NCBI GenBank assembly: GCA_039602395.1
Contig: JBCNJP010000009.1
Span: 1,812,544 to 1,876,543, forward strand
Direction: 5' to 3'
DNA from: Deinandra increscens subsp. villosa
Taxonomy: Eukaryota; Streptophyta; Magnoliopsida; Asterales; Asteraceae
Length of the DNA: 64,000 nucleotides
Part shown: one piece after another, positions 55,641-64,000 of the stretch
Layout: every line of letters begins with the position of its first letter
Numbering within the stretch: position 1 is the first letter of the stretch
Notes under the pieces: generated by a model
Databases searched by the model: none
Seen by the model: only the letters and a program-made list of their open reading frames with translations
What the model was told of the DNA's origin: nothing
Translations under genes and position numbers: made by a program

Positions 55641-57782
55641 TTACACTTTACCCCCCCGCCCACGGTTTTTGTCAAAACCGTCAAAACTTCTCTTTCCTTC
55701 TTATTCTACTCTCTCTGCCTATCCATCTCTCAGCCGAAGTTCTCTCCATTCTTCGCATCTCGGCCGGATTCCGGCGACCTTCTATTCTGGAGACGACATC
55801 AGCATAGCAGAATCGGTGTGCGGTCGCGATCCGGAAACCCAGCGGCGGCGCCGCTGTTTCTTTTAGGTTATCGCTGCTTAGGCGGCGGCGGCGTTGCTGT
55901 TGCGTCCCCGGACGACGACGGGGACTCTCTCAGCCGCACCTTTCTAAGATTTTTACTTCGGTTTGTTCCTGTTTTCTTTACATCGTTCGTTCTTTTTCAG
56001 ACTAACGTCGATATTGTGGCAATGGGCTTTTTAGGGTTTCGCCCAAACAGAGAAGGGGAAATTTTCCGTAAACTACAGACATGTGAGTTTAATTAGGGTT
56101 GTTCTTACATTTTATAGCAATTGCAGGTTCATTCTACTGAAGATGAGATTACAATCTGTGAACGAGGACACCACAGTCTGCGAGTACATAATGTTTGATA
56201 GCATTATTTTTTAATCTGATCGCTCGATGTGAAAACGGGAGAAATCATACGAGGTAAATGCTCATCGTCATTGAATTTTGAGATTTTGGCAATTAGGCTA
56301 GGGTACGTTAGGTTTGCATGTGAAATTCAATTCTAGATCAATACGTTTTTTCGTTTAGGATTTTGAACAAACCAACCAACTCATGTTAGGTTGTTTTGTG
56401 TGGTGTTGTCGGTTTGTATGACGATTCCGTTTGTAAATTGTAGTACAAAATGAACTACGTGGTTTTGTGGAAAATGAGGCCAACTTACAAATGCAGATCA
56501 GATGTTCAATTAAATGTCTGAATGAGATTCTATGCTTCTCTGTTTTTGTTGCTATGTTGACTCACTTTAGGTTACTTTCATGCATGCCTGTCTTATTTGC
56601 TTTATTGGATTTTCTTCTTCCTTTTGGCTCTAAAAGTTCATGTTTTCTTTTCTGCTTAAGACCATTCAAAGATAAAATAGTATATTTGGATTTCTCCTCC
56701 TTTTTGGTTGTAAATTGTTTTAATGTTTCACATACAATGGTGTTCTATCTACTTTTGAGCTTTTGTTACCAATGTCATGCTTTGTGGATGTATATTTTGT
56801 TCAGATTATCATGCATGTTGTTGTCTTAATTCTTATCATTATCATTATTGTTATATTTTGTCTCATGTTTAACCATGTGATAGTAACTGTTGTGGCATTG
56901 TAGGTTTCAACTGCAGCACTCACAACAACTGTTTTCTAAATCTTAGGTACAGTCACATTTTCTCATGTTTAGTAGTAGTTTTATTAATTGATCAAAGTTG
57001 ATTTCTATGACTGTTGGTTTATAAATTTTGGTTTGATTCATCCATAACTTGATGATTAATACGTAATGGAAATGCCAATCGAAAGCAAGTAAATGACAAA
57101 GTTGAGAAGAATTCATAATAACTATATTTGTATGTAGTTGAATTAGCCTATCTAATTTGGTCTTGAAAACTTAAAAATGTAGTTGGCTTTCAAATTTATA
57201 AATTGTTCATATGTGTGTTTAGTGTTCGTCTATATGCTTAAATAATTATTAGCCGTTGCAACCAAGATTTTACTTTCATTTTTCAATATATACTGCTGTA
57301 TTGCTTACATTTTTATTAGATTTTAGGAAGGACCTTATGGATATATTTTTATCTAATGTGGCTTATTTAAACATGTTGCAGATTCGGACGGACATGCTTT
57401 CAGCTAAAGGTATGTTGACAATACAATCTATACTTTACATATTCTATACATATTAAAGAAGTTATCATAAAAGTGAAGATTGTTATAATTCTTCTATGCT
57501 TTTTTGTCTGTCTGCACAAATCAGATAACTAATAAAGAATGAGCATGTCAATTTTTTAGCCTATGCATTATCATGTATGTTCTTCTATATATACCTAATT
57601 TTAGTTAGCTATGCCGCTCTAAACTTCAATGCTTAGAATACAATAGTGATTTATTTCTATATTTACATTCTCTTCTGTATGTTTATTACGTGTATAATTA
57701 TCTACTGTTGTGTCTAAAAATATGCATTCTGTTTCAAACATTGTTAATAATTTACATACTTTGCTTTCATTTCAGAAACAAA

Positions 57783-58031
57783 TATGCAGTCTCATTACAG
57801 TATTACTGACTTAAGAGCATACAAAAGCCCTCATCCTCTGAACGTACGTGTCATACGCAAGTATGTGATCCAGTGGAACCCAGGTTCCTGTGAAGCACTG
57901 GTCTTGACTCTTGAGAGGAGCATACACTGATCCAAAAAAGGTTCTTGAACCAATGCAGTTCCTTATCGGCAAAGAGAAAATTTATAGCTTCACTTATCGC
58001 CTAAATGATGATGCTTCGATACAGCCTAAAT
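57783..58031 (+). pseudogene. RPA/DUF223-like OB-fold fragment, frameshifted
   Basis: After a tttcag junction, the frame reads MQSHYSITDLRAYKSP, then LNVRVIRKYVIQWNPG and EALVLTLER, and hits a stop. One base over, the next frame continues GAYTDPKKVLEPMQFLIGKE and YSFTYRLNDDASIQP to a second stop. The order (entry strand, RV.RK, LVL..E, then an F.Y-type strand) recalls the N-terminal OB fold of plant replication protein A large-subunit-like proteins (DUF223). Such proteins are carried by some plant Helitrons. Similarity is by motif recall only, and the frame is broken. Confidence 0.4.
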
Positions 58032-59120
58032 GATTATGTTGCTTTTTAATCTTATCTTCGTTGTCAAGAACATAATGAAAGTAATCCTAAAACAGTTCCA
58101 TTTGATCCACTTATAATTGCACTATTTGTGGTTGCCGGAGAATGATGTTTAAGGGCTAACGGAGCAGAGCAGAAGCAGAGTTCTAAGGATTAGGAAGACG
58201 TGAAAGCCTTTCTTGAGGTAACAACGAACTACCCAATACTTTCTTTCATTCTTTCCCCATATGCAAAACCCTATGTAGCATTCCATTTGCATTCAGAGTA
58301 TTAGATCTATTTATTTTATGTTTATGGAATTGGGATTTGAGTTCATTTCTTTGGGGGTGTAACGGTTTATGTGTGATGGTTGTGTATTATCTGAACTGAA
58401 ATCTTAAGAGAATGTTATGAAGCAATCAACATGTTCCACTGTAGTTATTAAATTCTCCTTTTATCTTTTATTTGTTCCATGTGCTTTTGTAATTTTACTT
58501 TCTTTTACGACAATGTTTTCTCCACGTGCAGGCTGTTACAAGTTATCTTTTGGAGTGGAGGTAAATTTCCCATATTTGACTTCGTACATGTTGCTGATTG
58601 GAAGTATAAGAGTTTAGATAATTCTCCGTCATTATTAATGGTATCAACATAAGATAACTTACAAGTACTTGGTTGTATTCTGTGTTATTTTTGGTATAAT
58701 TGTAACCCGCACTCAATTTTCAATTTAACATTCACTAAAGCAAACGCTTCTTTCTCCCCGTCGTCATGCCCTTATATTAAGGATTCCGAAAATTCAGCGT
58801 GTTTTTGTGCTTCGATTCATAGATATTGAATGTTCAGAGTTTGTTATCAATAGGTAAAAATTTCTCCCCTTTGAAGACTTTCCCGGTAACGGGAATTTTG
58901 TTTTTCCTTTCGTTGTTGAACTTTCATAATTCCAGTCATTTGTTTCTTATTGCTTTCGACTTCTTATCGTCGTTTTATATGCAGGGTGCTGCCTCAATTG
59001 GAGCTTGATTTAAGTAAAAAGGTATTTTTACCTTTCCTGTTTGTTGTTTTTACTGTATTCTCATCTTGATTCCTTTGAGATTATAACACCAACGCACGAA
59101 ACACATCGAGATGGATATCG

Positions 59121-59295
59121 TTGGTAAATGATGAACATTGGTTCTTCTGCTGCTTTGAAGTTACTGTTGCTATGACAATCACTTGATAAATAGAGGTTGG
59201 TAAATGATAACAAGGCCATGATGATTATTCTGAGTTGGGGTTCAAGGTAATTTTTTGGTTTATTTTGGCGTGGCAATAGGTTTTGCAGCCATAGA
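59121..59295. repeat. Direct repeat of 59542-59717, 175 bp
   Basis: ttggtaaatgatgaacattg through gttttgcagccatagaa occurs twice, 421 bp apart, with only a few differences (for example acaag versus acagg). A third, partial copy lies at about 59477-59541. The duplication appears recent compared with the surrounding decay. Confidence 0.88.
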
Positions 59296-60215
59296 ACTAT
59301 AATAAATTAACCTTCTCTTATGAACCTCTATGAAGATCTGAGCCTAGCAAGTTGTTCATATTACTTTATATAACACATACAAAGCAAATTGATGGTGAAT
59401 AGTGGACATATGGTTCTTCTTAGTTTGGCCACAGCTCTTTCATTTTTGTGGTTTCAATTTCTATGGCCTGATTATCTGAACATTGGTTCTTCTGTTGCTT
59501 TGAGGTTACTGTTGCTATGACAATCACTTGATAGATAGAAGTTGGTAAATGATGAACATTGGTTCTTCTGCTGCTTTGAAGTTACTGTTGCTATGACAAT
59601 CACTTGATAAATAGAGGTTGGTAAATGATAACAGGGCCATGATGATTATTCTGAGTTGGGGTTCAAGGTAATTTTTTGGTTTATTTTGGCGTGGCAATAG
59701 GTTTTGCAGCCATAGAATCATAAATTAACCTTCTAACCTCTATGATGATCTGAGCCTATAAAGTCGTTTATATATATCAACTCGGTCTTGATTACGTGTA
59801 CTTACAAATTTGCTACTGTGAAAGTCTTCCTTTATTGGGCTATATAGATACTGAATTACACACGGCTGGAAATGTATGGTTTTTACTAAAAGCATGTTCT
59901 GGGACATCAAGATCAAAAAGATTGATGAAAGCCTGTACATGACGACCGGATGGTCACAAGTTGTGAAGAATTCGTCGACTAATTTCTCAGGAACTTCCAC
60001 CATCCCCCCTGTTGAATGAAATCTTTCACTTGGTTAGTGTTCTTTTACTTGGATGCGGTTACCTTGATTCGGTTTTCGCTGATTTGGTTTGGCTTTCATG
60101 TTGTTTATCTAAATTTTAACGCTTCGAGATTATCTTGGCTGTGATGATTGGTACTAAAGCTATTTAGTGTACATATTATTAGACATCTTTAGCTGTTTAT
60201 TAGTATACAATTCCA

Positions 60216-60256
60216 ACCCCGCGGCAACGCGCGGGGTGGGTCAAACAACTCGTTAG
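60216..60256 (+). mobile_element. Helitron-like 3' terminus (variant)
   Basis: The hairpin accccgcg/cgcggggt with loop gcaacg is followed at about 15 bp by ctcgttag and then T. The terminal tetranucleotide is TTAG rather than the usual CTRR, so the end is either a variant or mutated. The core gcaacgcgcgg is shared with the termini at 17230 and 20961. Confidence 0.5.
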
Positions 60257-60948
60257 TATTATAAAGAATTAATTTATACTCTTTAATTGTAATCTTAATC
60301 TATAATTCTATTAAGAAGAAAGGTGGAACCTTAATTCCTAACAATAACAATAAGTAAATTTAAATTATGGCTGTTTAGCAAAGGTCTGAATGGGCTTTTA
60401 ATGAAAAAAGTCTCGATCGTATAGATCCGGACTGTTTGGTTGGGCTATTTTTGAAACGTTTGAATCGGTAAGTCATCTGGATGGGCTCTTAATCAACCAG
60501 TTAAAACTCCTCCACTTAACCAATAAGAAGAAAAAAACACGTGTCTCTCATACCCCTCTCCCCCCTTTGACGTTCGGTGCCCCGGGCGCCTCTACTGCTG
60601 CGGCTCCTTGCTCCGGCTCCTTGCTCCGGCGATGTCCGTTTGAATCTCCGGCCGCCACATTTTATTTGCTAGAAATTACTTTACAGGGGTAAAATAGTCA
60701 TTCTGCACATCCATTCAGAGGTGCAACCAAAGGCACTTACTGGTTCAGCACTAACTGCTTCAGAATCTCTTATTCAATTAGACATCTTACTGGTTCAGCA
60801 CTTAATAAAACAGACGTTACCAAACAACCCCTTATATGAAGTCTTATGATAGTACTCTTCTCTGATTATATAAACAATTGTGAAGTCGATCTTATGATAG
60901 TACTCCTCTGATTGAGTCACATGGCGACTTATGTAGTTAATACGTGGC

Positions 60949-60991
<43 letters not shown>
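60257..60991. other. Gene-free stretch ending in an (AT)n tract
   Basis: No gene. A short GC-rich island (60575-60655, with ctccttgctccggctccttg in tandem) is unexplained; it may be another captured fragment. 60951-60992 is an (AT)n microsatellite. Confidence 0.45.
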
Positions 60992-60997
<6 letters not shown>

Positions 60998-61180
60998 GAG
61001 GTTCATTGTAGACACTTTCGCATGTGAAATAGCTCTTTTTCACATGTGAAAGTTTCTAATTAATGAGAAAAAAGAAAAAAAGAAAAAAGAAAATTAATCA
61101 CAACCATTAGATCAAGAGATCTAATGGTGAAAAAGGGTGTCTACCTGTCTACACTTATGGGGGTGTCTACAATGAACTTT

Positions 61181-61225
<45 letters not shown>

Positions 61226-61392
61226 AAGTTCATTGTAGACACCCCCATAAGTGTAGACAGGTAGACACCTTCTTTCACCATTAGATCTCTTGATCTAATG
61301 GTTGTGATTAATTTCCTTTTTTCTTATTATCCAGAAAATTTCACATGTGAAAAAGAGCTATTTCACATGCGAAAGTGTCTACAATGAACCTC

Positions 61393-61397
<5 letters not shown>
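60992..61397. repeat. Tail-to-tail inverted pair of one MITE, long hairpin
   Basis: The left arm (60992-61185) starts tagggtgaggttcattgtag and ends caatgaacttttcacta. The right arm (61221-61397) is its reverse complement with a few indels in the A-rich middle. A (TA)n spacer of about 35 bp separates the arms, and further (AT)n tracts flank both outer ends. Each arm has its own inverted terminal words (cattgtagacac...gtgtctacaatg) and an internal palindrome around agatctctt. Transcription through this would give a near-perfect RNA hairpin of some 180 bp. Confidence 0.9.
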
Positions 61398-61440
<43 letters not shown>

Positions 61441-61628
61441 TCCTATGTGTAGCAAAGTTAGTGATATAATAGTTACAATAATATAATATAACTTTTAGGT
61501 ATTAAGTTCAGTATTTGAAGTGTTTATTTATATATTTTAATGTCGGTACATAATTTTTTATATTTTTAGTTTTTTATGTAATTTTAAAGCAATATAACTG
61601 TAATACTATCACGTTATCTCTACGACAG

Positions 61629-61735
61629 TAAGTGAATAGCAGAACCAACTTTATGCAAAACCAATTTTAAAACATTAATATCATTTATAGCAAAACCAAC
61701 TTTATGCAAAACCAATTTTAAAACATTAATATCAT
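61629..61735. repeat. Tandem repeat, about 53 bp x 2
   Basis: The unit aaccaactttatgcaaaacc followed by aattttaaaacattaatatc occurs twice in direct succession with a single clear difference (cagaacc versus caaaacc). Confidence 0.88.
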
Positions 61736-62641
61736 TATACACGAGCTATCTCTTTGGTATATAGTTTGGTTGAGAGAAATATTGTGTGGGGTTTAATGAC
61801 GAAGAATATGAGAAGCAAATGACATGGACACACGAATGGAAGCTAAGCTACTTAGTTGGATCCAACTGGAACCTTAAATGCTCTATTTCTCTCTTTTTGT
61901 CATTTCAAATTCATATATTTACGAGCCTCAATAATTAATACCAATCATACATAAAAATAAGGGGTCCGTTAGGAACATCTCCTTAAAATTTGGCTGACAC
62001 ATCTTATATAGGTGACTCTGAGGCCTAAAAGTCACCTTCATGGATAAAAACCTTACATAATGCCTTAAGAGTCATTTATAAAAGAGGTATCAGCCAAATT
62101 TTTATTATTATAACAAAAGTTATTATTGTTATATTAATAATAATAATAATAATTATTATTATTATTACATATAAATAAATAATACAAATAAAATATGAAA
62201 AAATCTTCAGGGTGACATAAAGGGTTGGAGGTGAGATATGAGACTCCTTATATGAGATTCAGCTCACCTCTTCAACCGAGAGGTCACCTACAAGGAGAAA
62301 TTAAAGGTGACGCTAAGGTCTCGGAGTGACCTAAAGGGTTCATATCCTACCATCCAGGCTCCCTCTAAGGTCTCTGTGTGACCTATATTATCGCATCTCA
62401 TATGTATTATTACACCGTTACGTGCATACACACACACACACACACACATACAAACACATACTAATAATGTTATCAAACCACACACATATATACATACATG
62501 ATAGATTTTGACTTAATTTATGTTTATATATACATACATATGGTCACGTGGATACAACCTCATATAAGAACTCCGTTGGTACATTGTATGTACTACATGC
62601 ATATGTACATACACATACCAACACACTTACATGCACACACA
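61736..62641. other. Gene-free stretch with simple repeats
   Basis: No gene. It contains (TAA)n/(TTA)n around 62130-62168 and (CA)n around 62428-62450. The blocks at 61975-62070 and 62215-62340 share gtgac/ctaagg/gtctc words with 63200-63430, so a decayed repeat family occurs on both sides of the hAT-like MITE. Confidence 0.5.
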
Positions 62642-62933
62642 CAGTGGCGGATCCAGGAAAGATTATCAGGGGTAGCGGGGACTAACGGGGGTTCGGGGGC
62701 AGCGCCCCCGAAAATTTTTTTTAGGTAGTTAACGGGCTTTTAATCATATTTTTAAGGGACTTTTGATCATATTTTTAAGTAAAAGCCATAAAATTTCTTC
62801 CAGGGGTCGCGAAAAATTCGTTTCAGGGGTCGCGAAAAACCGAAAACCTATAAAAAAAAATTTTTTTGCACGTCGGGGTAAAAGTTCAGGGGTAGCGGGC
62901 GCTACCCCTGGGCTCTATGTGGGTCCGCCCCTG
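62642..62933. mobile_element. hAT-like MITE, 292 bp
   Basis: The left end cagtggcggatccagg and the reverse complement of the right end, caggggcggacccaca, form TIRs of the cag(t/g)ggcgga type. They are flanked by cacacaca on both sides, compatible with the 8-bp hAT target duplication, though it lies in a CA microsatellite and could be coincidence. Subterminal aggggtagcggg words are repeated. Interior frames have no meaning. Confidence 0.7.
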
Positions 62934-63002
62934 CACACACATATGTATATACAATATCAATATGAATAAGCTTAATATTCGTTCATATATGCATACATTA
63001 CA

Positions 63003-63039
<37 letters not shown>

Positions 63040-63123
63040 ATGCATACCGCACGTACACATATAAAATTATTATTGTTATATCAATAATAATAATTATTAT
63101 AATAATAATACAAATTATTATTA

Positions 63124-63173
<50 letters not shown>

Positions 63174-64000
63174 TATTATTACATATAACTAAATAATACA
63201 AATAAAATATGGAAAAAACCTTCTGGGTAACATAAATGGCTAGAGGTGAGATATATAACCCCTTATATGAGATTCAGTTTAGGGACACTCCTCATATACG
63301 TGAACGTTTGGGCTTTATTAAGGTGATGTTCCTTTAGAGACACCCCCCATATAGGTGACCTAAAGACCTCCGAGTGACCTCTAGGTGAGGTGTATTTACA
63401 AAAAAATGGGGTGTCTCTAAGAAATCCCAAAAATAAATGCCCTAGCTGTATTTACATACCATTTTGCTAAAAAAAAAACAGGATCTTCACGGTCGTTTCG
63501 TGGGTCGTTTGGGGCCAAACTGGTTGTTTGGGTTTTTTTTATTTAAATATTACAAAACCACAGGCCCCTGAATTTTAAAAGGTTGTTTTGGCCCAAACAA
63601 CACCTTTTAGTAACTATCATATAATTAATACAATTAGATTATTTTTATAAATAATGTTTAATGAGCATTATATATTATGTTAAAAACTTATGTTTTAAAA
63701 TCAAGTTTCTTTAACATGTTCCATTAGAGTCACTTAAATTTTTTGTTGTCTTCCATAGTCATCCAAGTTTCACTAGGTGTTTCAACTAAATACTTATTTT
63801 TTTATTAAATTAAGTGGTGTTTCCATTAGATACTTATTTTTTATTAAATTAAGTGAGTCAAATAAACAATATACGAATATTGGTTAACATTTAGTGATTA
63901 TTTATTTAAAATTATCTTGAAGTAAGAGGTAATTATAATGAAACGGAAATTACTAAATCATAAACAAGTCTTAGAATTATTAAATTTAAGTCAAATTGGA
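62934..64000. other. Gene-free stretch with microsatellites
   Basis: No gene. There is an (AT)n tract at 63009-63036, then a long (ATT)n/(TTA)n tract at about 63116-63183. The rest is AT-rich without domains. Confidence 0.5.
63116..63183. repeat. (TTA)n microsatellite
   Basis: About twenty consecutive tta/att triplets with one or two interruptions. Such loci are usually length-polymorphic. Confidence 0.9.

Larger units (their letters stand above)
55500..60215. mobile_element. Probable Helitron body with gene-like fragments
   Basis: This stretch precedes a Helitron-like 3' terminus (60216-60256). Near the left it holds a CT-rich then GC-rich block (55670-56060: ccggattccggcgacc, then ggcggcggcggcg), which looks like a captured gene 5' end. 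AT-rich intron-like DNA follows, with cag junctions (57380, 57775), an RPA-like relic (57783-58031) and duplications at the right (59121-59717). A 189-codon frame over the GC block has no recognisable domain and I do not call it a gene. The 5' TC end was not found, so the boundaries are approximate. Confidence 0.4.

Noticed and set aside
55527..56096. 189-codon plus-strand frame as a possible gene
   Set aside because: It spans a CT-rich leader and a GC-rich block with no recognisable domain. It may be a captured 5' end, but I cannot support a protein.
1..64000. CRISPR arrays, rRNA, tRNA genes or bacterial-type operons
   Set aside because: None seen. The regular repeats belong to transposons or microsatellites, and the only tRNA-related sequences are retrotransposon primer sites and a weak B-box-like word.

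Overview
This is a window of plant nuclear DNA. It is AT-rich, intron-containing and dominated by transposons, and it is broken by two 500-base runs of N (30520-31019 and 51985-52484). The genes point to a dicot: a plant-type SCAR/WAVE gene, a ferroportin/IREG gene, a cytosolic-type HSP70, Tekay-type chromovirus and Ty1/copia retrotransposons primed by initiator tRNA-Met, MULEs, PIF/Harbinger MITEs and Helitron-like ends. The general look of the repeats suggests Asteraceae, but that is only an impression; no marker here fixes the family.

Layout. 1-7035 is repeat-derived and contains a 2.4 kb solo LTR (target duplication cagtc) that itself carries younger TIR elements. 7045-7822 is a non-autonomous Mutator-like element with an exact 9-bp target duplication. 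8529-15073, minus strand, is a complete eight-exon SCAR/WAVE gene (1358 residues: N-terminal SCAR homology domain, long repetitive acidic middle, C-terminal WH2-central-acidic module). 15452-16423 is a Pack-MULE whose cargo looks like a reshuffled fragment of a GRAS gene. 16430-30089 is intergenic and holds two Helitron-type 3' ends, PIF/Harbinger-like and CACTA-like MITEs, a retroposed LINE/SINE tail with an 18-bp target duplication, a decayed copia gag and a copia LTR that runs towards the first gap. 31020-32105 is the 3' part of an HSP70 gene whose 5' part lies in that gap.

33149-51436, minus strand, is the main discovery. It is a ferroportin/IREG metal-transporter gene whose eight exons and splice sites are otherwise intact, but exon 3 is split by a Ty1/copia element (35694-50019, target duplication gggcg). 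The copia gag-pol is in turn split by a complete Ty3/gypsy Tekay-type element (37982-47534, target duplication ttgtt) with an open 1478-codon gag-pol. In both elements the LTR pairs have equal length and I saw no difference between them, so both insertions look very recent.

After the second gap come a decayed copia integrase (52485-53200), a third MULE filled with T/A palindromes (54669-55371), a probable Helitron body with an RPA/OB-fold-like relic and internal duplications (about 55500-60256), a tail-to-tail inverted pair of MITEs (60992-61397), a hAT-like MITE (62642-62933) and microsatellites to the end.

The three host genes have unrelated roles (actin nucleation, metal export, protein folding) and form no functional cluster. 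The shared story of the window is repeated transposon insertion, which has apparently just disabled one gene.
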